From: Utricularia gibba
Taxonomy: Eukaryota > Streptophyta > Magnoliopsida > Lamiales > Lentibulariaceae
DNA: 64,000 nt
NCBI GenBank assembly: GCA_002189035.1
Contig: NEEC01000026.1
Coordinates: 186,001-250,000 of the forward strand
Direction of reading: 5' to 3'
Below, piece after piece: positions 26,600 through 37,559 of this stretch. The translations under genes were made by a program, and so were the position numbers. The notes below the pieces were generated by a model. That model was given only the letters and a program-made list of their open reading frames with translations. It was not told where the DNA came from and did no database searches. The first letter of the stretch is position 1; every line of letters starts with the position of its first letter.

Positions 26600-27340
26600 A
26601 ATTCAACTTGTTGGGCAAGGATACACCCAAAACAAACTAATTCAGGGCTGATTACTGATATTCGGGAATTTTCATGAGACGCATCCACTTTCTGAACTGT
26701 TACAATCAAAAGAGATTCCATATGCATTCAAAAAAAAAAAAAAAAGAAGGAAAAACGAACTTGCGGATGCTAGCACAACGACCTAAAAACATAGAAATAG
26801 AACGAAAGAATGTGTCAACGGAAAAAAAAAAACTCCAGATTAGATAACCCTTCATCGCACAAAACATCCACACACGCACATACTCCACAAGTACCTGCCA
26901 CTCCAAAGACTGGCGACGATTGAACGAAAACCCAGTAGCGAAAGTTGAGGGGATCCCCCCGTCAAAAAGGCTCCCCCTTTGCGAGTCAGAAAGCAGTCCG
27001 TGGAGTCGACCACTGGAGGGTATTTTGGGAACTCTTCGGTAGCTAGCTACCCTCCAATGTCGCCCCCTTTCCCTTCCCCGCCTTGAGAAGCTTCTAGATT
27101 CCCATCAATTAATCCCATTACAAACTGCAAAGGTGAGCTGATCCCGCCGCCCTACCCACCCACCTCACGGCGGCCTGATTTTTCGTTACTCCAAATTTCT
27201 ATTATTATAATAATAGCAACTATTTCCGTATTGAAGCAACAAAACATAGGCATAATTTCCGTTAAGCCGGACCAATGAAGAGAGAGAGAGAGAGCATCTG
27301 CGGCTGGAAAACAAAAACAAAAAAACAAAACAAAACAAAA
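26600..27340. other. NF-YA leader/promoter and RRM gene 3' flank
   Basis: The right part of the NF-YA transcription unit (leader, probable leader intron and promoter) and the 3' flank of the RRM gene. It contains poly-A/T tracts at 26,731-26,745 and 26,821-26,832 and short AG and AAAAC runs near 27,283-27,340. No additional coding exon is supported. Confidence 0.5.
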
Positions 27341-27362
27341 GGAAAGTAAAGGAATGACGGCG

Positions 27363-28586
27363 TCAGCGCCCCCTTGATGAAGCTTCATGCAGCTCTTCCT
27401 GTGAAGACGGAAAAAGCTCTATGTAACGGGCTCCCAGAGTCATCCGATCCTTCGACAATGCTTCTTTCGCATCTTCTGCGTTGCAGAACTCGATGAACGC
27501 TTCTCCTGTTGGCCTTCCCTCGGAGTTAACTATGATCTGGATCGACTCCTCTGATAATGTGAAGTTCTTGAAGAACTCTATTATATCATCCTTCCCGGCA
27601 GAAAATGGCAACCCCCTCATCCGCAGTATGGGAACTCTAGCCCCACCTCCATCCTTCCCCTCCACAACAGACTTTGAAAGAAGCCTGATTTGTCAAGGTT
27701 GTAACAAGAAACAAATAATTCTTGCCTAATCCAGGATTATAATCATGCGAAGCTAGCAGCAGGGATAGTGTTTCTCAGTGGTCAGGGGGCAAATATTAGA
27801 CACGGATTCTAGAGAAACGATATGTCAGCAGCACCCAGTAGACAGTTAAATCACAAGGGACGCGTACCTTCCCCTGTTAGCAGCTTCCTCCAGCTCCTCA
27901 CGTGATGCAGGGAAAAGCTCGATATAGCGATTTCCCAGGGTCATCCTATCCTTAGCCATTGCAGCTTTAGAGTCTTCGGGACTTGCAAACTCTACAATTG
28001 CTTCACCAGCAGGTCGCCCCTCAGAATTTGCTATCAGATGAATTTTTTCTTCTGGAAGATCAAAATCCTTGAAGAAGTTTTTAATTTCTTCCCTGGTGGC
28101 AGAGAATGGCAAACCCCTCAACCGCAATAATCCTTTAAACTCAGACAAGTCTCTCGCCTCATCTGGAGATCTTGCTCTTGGGGCAGCACGCCGAGGTGAA
28201 CCACCAGGAGCATCAAAAACTTCATTGGCTATGGCCTTGTAGTATTCCTCTTTTCTGCTTCTAAAAACTTCTACATATCTGCGGCCTATGTTTTGCCTAT
28301 TCCTCTGCAGAGCGAAATCAATCTGAAGAGGATAACCCAACACACAGTACGCTTCCCCTGTAAATTTCCCACCCTTGTGCACAAACAGGACATCAATCAC
28401 ATCCAGACCATGGAAGAAATCCACAATCTCAGCTTCTGCACAATCAAAAGGCAGTCCTCGAAGTCGAACTACAGGGAATGGCGGCGGTGCATAGGAATAC
28501 GAAGGCGGAGGTGGAGGGAGAGCGTTGTACATATAACTCGGACCAGAAGCACCATAATCCATCAATCTCTGCCTTTTGAAACTCAT
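27363..28586 (-). CDS. hnRNP H/F-like RNA-binding protein, three quasi-RRMs
   Basis: A nuclear RNA-binding protein of the hnRNP H/F-GRSF-ESRP type; plant relatives influence pre-mRNA splicing. Two exons are supported: 28586-27868 and 27684-27363, joined in frame (346 aa from the ATG at 28,586). The N-terminus carries KRQR and a Pro/Tyr-rich stretch. The domains are qRRM1 (about 38-110, VVRLRGLPF), qRRM2 (153-226, LLRLRGLPFSA) and qRRM3 (259-332, ILRMRGLPFSA). qRRM2 and qRRM3 both end in RYIELFP and an RGR tail and look like an internal duplication, because Arabidopsis relatives as I recall them have two domains. In-frame codons continue upstream of the ATG to a splice acceptor near 28,620. 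A probable first coding exon lies at 28,935-28,923, but its phase does not match (see findings). Start at 28,586 is therefore the safe choice. Confidence 0.88.
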
Positions 28587-28823
28587 CTCCCGTGCATCGC
28601 CCGAATCAGCATACTTCCTTCATTGAAAAACCAAATAAAGTCAGGCTACCAAATCAGAAAACCATCATCATATTTTTTCAATGGGCATCCTAACTACAAA
28701 GTCATTTTTGGGTTTTGGCTCTATTCTTGCATTTTTGTTGAAGCACAAATTAGAAGCATTTTCTGCATAGCCACGAGGATCAAAGGACAAAATTTTACTG
28801 GTGAACCCACGCAAGAGATCCCC

Positions 28824-29076
28824 AATTTGAAGCCCAAAACGACGCAACAAGGCGCGGATGAAACCAGTGCATGGGAATCAATGATCCTAAAGCCAAAGGA
28901 AAGAAGAGAGAACGGGACTTACCCCGGAGATACATGTTTCTGGAATCTGGATTACCGGAAAGTGTTCGCGTATGGCTCCTGCTGCGTTCGGAGGCTCCCC
29001 TAATTCCTTTCCCCTACTGACTAAAACGACGTCGTCCTACACCTAATCCTCCCTCCTTTTTCTTTAATTACTGATT
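28824..29076 (-). promoter_or_regulatory. 5' exon, leader and promoter of the RRM gene (source copy of a duplication)
   Basis: This block carries part of intron 1, the short first exon (ATG at 28,935, donor GT at 28,922) and the promoter side of the RRM gene. About 253 bp are repeated in the same orientation at 59,060-59,310, with roughly 90 percent identity by eye. The first exon encodes only MYLR plus one base here, leaving the junction to exon 2 out of frame by one base. The motif ACGACGTCGT lies at about 29,024-29,036 in both copies. Confidence 0.85.
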
Positions 29077-29451
29077 TTTTTTTTTATGAAGTATGAAATA
29101 TGTTGAGCTTTTTAACAAACTTGCCCCATTATAAAAAAAAGGTATTAGTCAAATAGTCATATTCTTTATTTTTTAGCAAACTAACTCTCTTTTATGTATT
29201 TTTTTGTTAAATAGGCACTATTGTTTCTCAATATTATATAATATCATATTTATACATTAAAAATAGCTAATTATATTCAAAAAAAGTAAATAATATATAT
29301 AATATGTCTACAAGAATATATAATTTTTGGTAATTAAACTACAATTTTCAATTTATATGAAAACAGTATTAATTCAAATATGACTACAAAAAAGTAATTT
29401 ATTAGTAGTATATTTTATTTAATTAAAATTTTATAAAAAAATATAACTTGC

Positions 29452-29520
29452 AATAAAGAGGAATCGAACCCATGATCATCCAATTTAGAGAATAAAAATT
29501 AACCAATTAAACTAGGGGCA
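29452..29520 (-). repeat. tRNA-like SINE head (box A and box B)
   Basis: Reading the minus strand, the stretch starts GCCCCTAGTTTAATTGG and then shows GGGTTCGATTCCTC. These fit the RNA polymerase III box A and box B consensus at a spacing of about 35 bp. The anticodon arm does not fold as a clean tRNA, and the sequence runs into an AT-rich tail, so a tRNA-derived SINE or tRNA pseudogene is more likely than a working tRNA. Confidence 0.5.
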
Positions 29521-29529
29521 TAAGTTTAT

Positions 29530-31069
29530 ATATAAATCATACTCATGCACCATTTTTTACAGGCATGAATTGTGGGTAAGCACCATCCATGATTTGTTTA
29601 TATACGGTTGCAGTTATGTATAGCCCACGGTGATATGTGATAAAAGGTGGGATGAGGAAAGAGAATCGAGATTTGCTACGGACACGCCTATATGTGGTGA
29701 GGGGAAGGGAATCCGAGGATTTATTATGCCCGTGATTTTGTTATAATCACATCCTTATCTACTATTTTATTTGCTTTTGTATTTTATTTGAAATAATTAC
29801 AGTAATTAATTTAATTTACATTAAAAATAATTCTATTATTCTTTATTTAAAAAGATTGTTATAATATTATAACAATAAATAATTATTTATAAAGATAAGA
29901 ACTTATACATCTAATTCATTCAAATTGATTCTAATTTTTTTGTTAGAGTCAAATTTTAATAAAAAAAATTATATCTCATATATATATATATATATGTGCA
30001 ATTATATACAAAATTAAATACATATGTATATTTATTTATTTATAAGAAATGATATTTTGATATAATAATATTATATTTACAAGCATTATGAATAAATGAA
30101 ATTTAATAGTATTTTTAAGTTTCTAATAAATTATTTTTAATTTTTTAACATTCGACATCTATTTTTTAAAAACGCTAATGAATTGATTTCTTAGTTTGGG
30201 AGCCAAATTACAAGAATGGATTGGATTCAGCATGGTTAGATGTTCTATGATGATGATCCCTCAATTGATATTGTATAGTAAAATGAATGTGTAGAGTTTG
30301 TACTAATTGCACCTATCATATCTAGTATTAGAAGAGCTCTTGAGGCATATGAGGAATGTCGTACACTTCAAGACACTATAGTACCTCTCTCCCCTTTCAA
30401 GACACTGTAGTACCTCTCTTCCCTTGGTTTGGTGCTACTTCTCTTGGGTTCAGGTTACAGGTTGATGTTTTATGGCTGCAAGTTGTCGTATATTGTCCAG
30501 AATGACAACGCTAAGTTAATCTACTTGGGTTCGATACCAATAAGAATGGAACATCATCCCACTTAGCTTCATCTTGTAGGGGGCTAAAGTTATTTGCACC
30601 AAGTTTTTTCACTGAATATAACTTATTGAGAACCTTACATGAATCTATATTAAAGCTGTGACATGTCTATGTAGCGATGATAAGTAAGTGTTAAATTAGA
30701 AATGATCTTGTAACATGGCACTTGAAAATAGAGACCAATCTATTGTGTATAGTTGCATAAAACTCAAAAAGTTTTTCAAAATCGACAATGGCATGTCCTA
30801 TTGAAGATTTTAATAATGTGGATAACTTTACATGTGGGACTACTGTAAGATACAAAGCCTATCATTATGGCTCTATTGTACTATGTTGCTTTGTTCAATG
30901 TTGAATGTGTTTATGAAAAAGATAATTAAACAAGATATATCATGTGTAGTGAAGTGTGAAAGTATCATACATTGACAATGAATGTAGTTGACAAGGAATA
31001 CTCCTCTTAGAAAACCCATTGGCTTTTTGGGCGTGGTTTGTTGTCATAATGTCAAATCCAAAAATCAAG
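29530..31069. other. AT-rich intergenic DNA with one 29-bp tandem repeat
   Basis: No gene is supported. A 29-bp unit beginning TTCAAGACACT is present twice in tandem at 30,367-30,395 and 30,396-30,424 with two or three differences. The remainder is degenerate and AT-rich. Confidence 0.55.
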
Positions 31070-31106
31070 TGAAGTGTCAGGAGCCTCTTCTCGGAGGGCC
31101 GTTTGG

Positions 31107-31287
31107 GAATTGATAACACATATTTTTGAGTGGCTCAATGCATGTAATTTACTCATTTTGTACTACAAAAATTAAGCTTAATTGCCTGTTTATATATTTT
31201 TGCACATAAGTACCGTAGGAGTGCACTTTTAGTCTTAGATTTAGTCCCAACCTTCTAACAGTTCCCTTCGAGCAATGCAGCGTAGAT
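31107..31287 (+). repeat. Fragment of family B LTR inside the gypsy remnant
   Basis: It begins TTGATAACACATATTTTTGA, the family B LTR start seen also at 32,955 and inverted at about 50,825, and ends near 'gagcaatgcagcg'. It therefore covers roughly the first 180 bp of that LTR. It lies between the residual 3' LTR end and the gag fragment of another element, so it was inserted or recombined there. Confidence 0.75.
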
Positions 31288-31289
31288 CC

Positions 31290-31845
31290 TACACGAAGAG
31301 AAAGGTTAATGAATTGTTCGTTGTAAGACCCCAAATCCCGATCCATGCGAAGTTCAAACAAGTCTACCATGGCGGAGACTGTCACATTATTCAAAAAATT
31401 TTCGCAACAATCCCCTCTAACCAACTCCCACGTTAGGGGTTGAGCGCTCCGTGAGAGTTTCATAAACCAGGATTGTGCGGATCCATCCAGACTTGTGGCA
31501 ACTATTTGTAGTTTCTCCTCCTCTGTTGAAATAAGGTGATATGCAAAGAAATAATCCATCTTGTTCGCCTAATGGTTTGGGTCCGAACTGCCGTCCAATT
31601 TGGGAACATCGAGGCGAGCAGCCTTGAAGCTCCGTTGAGAAGAGCTGGTCTATTGCTCTCCGGAAGGTGGAGTACTCGGGTACCCACGAGGGCTCCGTCC
31701 CCCAGAAGCTTGCGAGCGTGTGCAACCTTATAGGGTTTCCATCCTATTCACCAGCTTGTCCAATTGTGATTGTAGCGTACGCTGAAATGAATCTATTCTC
31801 TCTAATCGATTTGTCAACATTTTGAATTGCTCTGGATCCATGGAT
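31290..31845 (-). pseudogene. Gypsy gag fragment (retrotransposon gag domain)
   Basis: This encodes part of a gag capsid-like protein. MDPEQFKMLTNRLERID, near the start, is a coiled-coil-like N-terminus, and after a frameshift the gag core follows with DGSAQSWFMKL (the usual A-W-F gag motif) and DRDLGSYNEQFINL. At least one frame change and a stop separate the two parts, and the reading runs out in foreign LTR sequence after about 31,290. It cannot make a full gag. Confidence 0.75.
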
Positions 31846-32249
31846 GCCGATGAGGCCAAAGGAATCGACTGCTCTGATACCAAGTTGTCAGGAGCCTCTT
31901 CTCGGAGGGCCATTTAGGAACGAGTACGCGGCCATTCAGTGAGGAACTCAACCGGATCCAATTGCCGGTAGGAGTGTTTCTTCCTGTTCCCTATCGTGAA
32001 GACAAGAAAGAGGAATCGAACAATTCTAAAAGAAGGCTTCAAGAACTGAGTGGGTCAACTAGAAACTAAAGCTGTCATTACAAAAGCGGTCAAACCATAT
32101 ATAATGTCTAAGGCAAGACCCTGCTCAAAATACTACGGCACAATGGCTTCTAATTAAGCCTCCCTTTTTTCATGACTTTCTGTTGCTCTGCGTCTTCGGC
32201 TATATACCAGAGGGTCCTTCCTGGGAGTTGGGGTCCTCACATGAAGTAA

Positions 32250-32950
32250 GTCGTGTATTTAGTAGAACTCAAAATTAATTGAGCATATTGTATATGGAAA
32301 AGAAATTTAGTGTACCTTGCCTTTTCATTGCGCAATAATGTCCACATCTATAATGGTAGGTCCATTAGATACTAGTGAGCTCCCATATGAGTGCAATAGA
32401 TCGTTTCTATGAGGAGGTTGAAATCCTCGACATGTGGTGTTGATCCAACTGCTCCAACTAAGCCATCTAAATTATTATGCATAAGACAATTCAAGCACAC
32501 ATGATGTAGAAAAATTGATGATTCCCATTAGCAACCCATAACTAAGAAGAAAATTAATGTTTAGAAAGGAATTCACTCAAATTTACCCTCAAGAAAATGA
32601 ATTTCTTGCAACCAAATTATGAAAGAAAGGAGAAAAATTAGGAGACATATTTCATAATGAGAAAGAATTGGAAATAATAATTCTTGAACACCACAAGTTC
32701 AATAGCTTGATAAATCAAAAGTGTTTCAAGTACTCAAACAAAAATAAATTCCTCAGAAGATTTATAAAACAAGCAAACATCACCTAAAGAAGATATCTCT
32801 ATAGTATTTATACTCTAAATTTTGAGCCTTAACATAATTAAGTCCAAACAAAATAAAAAAACTGAACGATCAAATCCAATAGCACACATAAATATTAAGA
32901 CACATTTTGGGTTCTAAAGTAAATCCACATTCAAGCAGTTGAATTCCTTG
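32250..32950. other. Non-coding DNA with a short dispersed repeat
   Basis: No gene is seen. A block of roughly 100 bp around 32,400-32,500 ('gaggttgaaatcctc...ttatgcataaga') has a diverged copy at about 39,930-40,020 next to a MULE transposase fragment. It is probably a piece of the same transposon. Confidence 0.5.
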
Positions 32951-32954
32951 GTGG

Positions 32955-34120
32955 TGATAACATATATTTTTGAGTGTTTTAAGGTAGAAAAATTATTAAT
33001 ATTTTATTATAAAACTCGGATTATATTGTGTGTTTCTATATTTTTGTGATTATCAGCATAGTATGCGTCTTTTATTCCTAATATATTCAGTCCCAACCTT
33101 AGTTCTAATCAATTTCTTGAGCAATATAACACCTTTTAATAATCCAAATCCCAAAGAGCCAAAAAATGAAAAAAGGACAAAAGCTGAAATAAGTACATCA
33201 AATCCCTATGCAAAGAAGAAAATTAGATTTTTGGAATAATGAATAAAAAGAAGACTATCACCCATTGGGGAACACGCCATATACAATTCTGGGAAAAGGA
33301 TTTGTTAGGAAAAGAGTAGTAGAACCATTGAGGAATAAGAAGACAAAACCATGATTCAAGCCATCTTTTGAAGTTTTCTTCTGCTTATGAAGGACACTAT
33401 TCTTTGCTAGGAGTTATTTTTGATTTTCTACAAGAAATATTTGTTGTTTATGATTCTGTTATGCGTTTTATGTTGTTGTTGAACTTTAGAACCAAGATAA
33501 TGTTCATAAAATGTTAGGAAAATATTTTTCTTTTCCTAAGTATAAGTGGCTAGGTACTTGGGAGTGCCTTGGGACAAAAGGGGATGACTATGCTTAATGT
33601 CACTAGAGCACACTATCATTGAATTACTCTAATACCTTAACAAACCAAGATAAATTCAGGAAGAGGGGGGGGGGGGGGTAGTGATTTTCATCTTAAATAA
33701 CCCTAATTAGAGTAGCCCAAAAATTAGAAAAAAACAAGGGTTTGAGTAGACTTAAACCTTTGCTTGTTAGGTGAATGACTTTAAGTTTGGGTGGGATAGT
33801 TGTAGTGATTAGCATGCTACCCCTAAGTGTTACAAGGTATCAACTTCTTTTATTTTATATAAACATATGCTTTTATCGATTTACTATCTTTCTGCACATT
33901 ATTGTCGAATTGCTTTAATCTTATCTTAGACTAAATCTCTTAACCGTGACAAAATTTGAATGCATTGACTTTCACATAGCAAATACCTAGCTCCTTGTGT
34001 TCAACCCTAGTTCACTATGCTCATATTTCTGTATGATTGGATGTGAATTAGGCTTATATATTTATTTGATTGGAAAAATTGCATATTCATGACGTGTGCT
34101 AAATTTTTAGTTGATGCATT
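32955..34120 (+). repeat. Family B LTR, probable 5' LTR of the plus-strand Athila-like element
   Basis: It starts TGATAACATATATTTTTGAG and shares internal landmarks with the other copies: a 'tcagtcccaacc' block, the sequence before a G-rich patch, and 'ctccttgtgttcaaccctag...actatgctcat' near 33,990-34,022. Length is about 1.15 kb. A (G)n run of about 14 is at 33,665-33,678. The right end is approximate because the primer site is not recognisable. It directly precedes the gag remnant at 34.2 kb. Confidence 0.7.
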
Positions 34121-34199
34121 TGTGTTCTTTTGGTACAGGTAATCTTGTTTTCTATCTAAAAATTGAAAGAGCTATCAGTAAGAACCACACAAGAGTGAG

Positions 34200-37106
34200 A
34201 GAAGACTCACTACTGCAACTCAAGCTAATTTGATCATAGCAAAACAAGAGAAGACCTTGAATGAACTTGATGCAGCTGACCATATGTACAAGGGGCTATG
34301 CATCAAGTTTTCTAATGATACAGGCAATGAATTAAAGACAACTATGATTAATTTTTTACTTAAGTATGATGAGAAAGTGGGTGAAAACTCACACGAACAT
34401 CTAGATAATGTCATTGATGTTTGCACCTCTTTTAAAAGTTCTAGGATGAATGAGGAGACCATATGTTTAAGGGCATTTCAATTTACATTGGAAGGAAGTG
34501 CAAAAACGTGATTCAACTCTTTGAAGACTAGGAGCATCATAGATTGGAGTGGTATTATTGAGTAAATATTTCCCTGTTTCAATGACTGAAGGAATAAGGA
34601 AGGAGATTAGTTATATTGAGCAGTCAATTGGCAAATCTTTACATGAATATTGAGAGCGATTTAATCACGTGCTAGGATCTTGCCCACACCACAGATTTCA
34701 GATCAATGCATTGGTTAAATATTTTTATGATGGACTTCTATATATAGACAAGGCTTTGGTGGATTCTACAATAGGTGGATTTTTAAGAAAAAAAACTCCC
34801 ACATAACCTCTTGCATTGATTGAGGAGTTGGTTCAGCACTCCAAACATATTATTAGAAAACAAGATTTGAACAAAAGAGTTAATGAGCTTGAATGCAGGC
34901 CAAAAGCATCAGAAAATGAGTTGACAAAAAATGTGGGTGTCATGTCTTAAATGATGAAGGAATTATTTTTATTCCAAACTAAGAATACCTGCTGCATAAT
35001 ATGTCCATTTTATGATTTATGATGTGCTATTTGTAAGAGACATAGGATTTAATGCCTTATATAAACGTGAATTGTTTGTTATGTGATGTTTGTTGCATAA
35101 GAAATCATTGAATTCAGGGGCAATTTTAGCAGAGAAAATGAACAAGGACAATAGACAAAGCACCATCAATCATCTTGGGTTTGATAATGTAATTACCCTC
35201 CTTGCTCAAAGATTGTGTGTTGATAGAATTTCTAAGCTAGAATATTTTCATGTGAAGACAAAAATATTCCTTTTAAATGCTCAAGAACATGTGAAGGCAA
35301 TGGAATATTTGGAGCCACAAAAGAAGAAATTTGATCCTTATTCAAACACCTACAATCCAGGATGGAGGGATCATCCAATTTTCAGATGGAGCAATAATGA
35401 TAATGCTTACAAGGGCGAAAGTTCATCTGCAGGACAGCAAGGATTTCAACAAAATTTCTAGGAGCAGCAACAACGTTCTTATCAGGCTCCACCATTTTGC
35501 AAGCCAAACTAGTAGATGCAACAGCAATTTCATCCACCAATCCAAAATAATTCTAGAGGAAATTCGGGAAATTTTTTGGAGGATATTTTGAAAACTTTCA
35601 TGACTCAATCCATCAAGAATTAAGCTGAGAACCAATAAGCTATCAAGAACTTAAAAATTTAAGTAACTCAATTAGTGACTGAAGTTGGGGAACTGAAACA
35701 AAAGGGAAGTCTATCGTCGCAAGCCAAACGAAATCCCAACATTGGGGGAGGACAAAATATTAGTGCGATGACACTGAGGAGTGGAAAAGAAAAGCCTGAA
35801 AGAGAATTAGTCCAAACTGAGAGTAATTTACAGGTGGAAGAAGAATATGAAGTTGTGGTGGAAGGAGATACTAAAAAACAGGAGGTGGAGATTGCTACAA
35901 AACCTCTCGTGGTTAAAGTAACCTCACCACCATTTCTAGGAAGGTTGAAGGTGAGAGAGGAACAAAATGAGAAAGAAAAAATTTTGAGAGCTTTAGGTAT
36001 TACCCAATTGAACTTGACTCTTCTTGAGTACATTGAATTAGTGTCAAAAAGTGTGAAGTACCTGAAACAGCTATGTATGTCAAAGCCAAAATTGAAGGAA
36101 AAAGGTAAAGTGAAGTTGAGTGAAAATTGTTCAGCCCTTTTGACTTGGAAGCTATTTGAAAAAACACGAGGACCTTAGAACTTTCTTTATTCCTTGCAAA
36201 ATCGGTGACTTGAACATCAGAAGAGCAATGGCTGACCTGAGAGCCTCCATAAATGTGATGTCATTTTTTGTGTACGAGAATCTCAAGTTAGGATCTCTAC
36301 AAGCCTCAGGAGTATAAATTGAGCTTGCTGATGGAAGAGTAATTTCTCCAAAACGCTTGATTGAAGATGTCCTAATGAAAATTGAACAATTGGTGTTTTC
36401 AGCAGACTTTTATGTGATAAATATGCCTACTGGAAGTTCAAGAGATATGACCATCCAATGCCATAATTAATGTGAAGATGAGCACAATAGAATTATCTTT
36501 TGATGAAGAGAAGAGCACGCTAGACATGAAGGAAGTAAACAATTATCCTAGTGATTTTGAGAGTGTATGCTTAGTGGTAATGATGGATAAGTTGGTTGAG
36601 GAGCATTTTGAGAAGGCCATCCAAGAGAAGGAAGAAGAGCATGAGGAACCAGGTTACTGAAAATGGTCATTACAGGTGAATGCTATGCATATCAAGACCT
36701 TGGAAGAGAAGACAATTGAGTTGAAGCACCCACTAGCCCTGATCTTCAACAAATATTAAAGATGTTGCAGAAAAGATACAAAGGGAAGGAAGAATTGGTC
36801 AGTGAGGATGCACATGTTGAGCAACCCAAGATCATGTATCAGAAAAAGAAGAATGGGAGGAAGGCTCAAAAGAAGAAGAAGGAGACCACAATGCAGATAG
36901 GTGCTATAACAGCAGCAACAAGGGTGGAAGAAGAGGTCGAACATGAAACAAAGATGGCAATAGTAGAGGTTGAGGGAACCTTGGAAGATACAGAAGGAGT
37001 GCCTAATGACATTATAGCAGAATCTGACATACTAGAATGCTCTCTAGTAGAAGAGAAAGAGCCAACTGATGGTGATTCTGCAAGTGTACAGAAACCGTCG
37101 AAGTAA
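34200..37106 (+). pseudogene. Athila-like gag-protease remnant, chimeric, no reverse transcriptase
   Basis: Gag starts near 34,200 (frame open 34,230-34,511, LNELDAADHMYK), then breaks by stops but remains alignable to the minus-strand copy at 56 kb. At 35,010-35,285 a piece of the ATHILA-type ORF (KSLNSGAILAEKMNKDN) replaces the zinc-knuckle part. Gag resumes at QEHVKAMEYLEP and ends in TAG at 35,459. The same frame then continues with many stops into the linker (35,675-36,178) and the aspartic protease region (about 36,180-36,660, MSTIELSFDEEKSTLDMKEV). The segment to 37,106 is Lys/Glu-rich. Many stops are TAA or TAG where the other copy has CAA or CAG, fitting C-to-T decay of methylated DNA. 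No RT, RNase H or integrase motifs are present. Confidence 0.8.
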
Positions 37107-37559
37107 TAAAATAAGATCGTATCCACAGGGAATTGTTATTGGAATTTTCTTTTCAAACAAAGACTCAAAAAGACTCAAAACAAAAGAAAGATTTGGTTTT
37201 AAAAACAATAAGAAAATTGGCTTTGGATCCAGGACTTACCTTACTTGAAACTCGCCCTTGTGTGTGTGCAAACCTTGAAGACTGACCTGCTTGCGCAAGC
37301 TCTGGGGGTGTTATTCTAAAGTAGTGCTACTCGGTGACCGTTATAGCACCGTCCCTTATTTTGTGGGATTATGAAATCAACCATGCCACCAGAGCCATTT
37401 CACCTCTTTTGATAACCCATGTTTTCCCCACACCCAAATCTAACCCCTACACCTCACACCTCGCAGAAAAATTAGACAGAATGTGCCTTACCAACGATGT
37501 TCGATTGAGCCCTTCTCCTCAGGTGCTTGAGGCCAACCTTTGATTCTTTCACACTCCCT

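Larger units (their letters stand above)
31075..32241 (-). mobile_element. Deletion derivative of a gypsy LTR element, with TSD
   Basis: The unit is bounded by the 5-bp direct repeat TGAAG (31,070-31,074 and 32,242-32,246). The 5' LTR on the minus strand is 31,886-32,241 (356 bp, TG...CA ends). Next to it is TGGTATCAGAGC (31,871-31,882), the standard initiator-Met-tRNA primer site. Of the other LTR only about the last 30 bp remain (31,075-31,104), with the same TGTCAGGAGCCTC start. Between them are a short gag part and a piece of an unrelated LTR (family B). The whole internal pol region has been lost. Confidence 0.85.

Noticed and set aside
28293-29003. 236-codon plus-strand open frame over the RRM gene
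   Set aside because: It is antisense to a well-supported coding exon and to the intron and promoter, with no recognisable domain.
29452-29520. Functional tRNA gene
   Set aside because: Box A and B fit, but acceptor and anticodon stems do not pair well, so I called it a SINE-like head.
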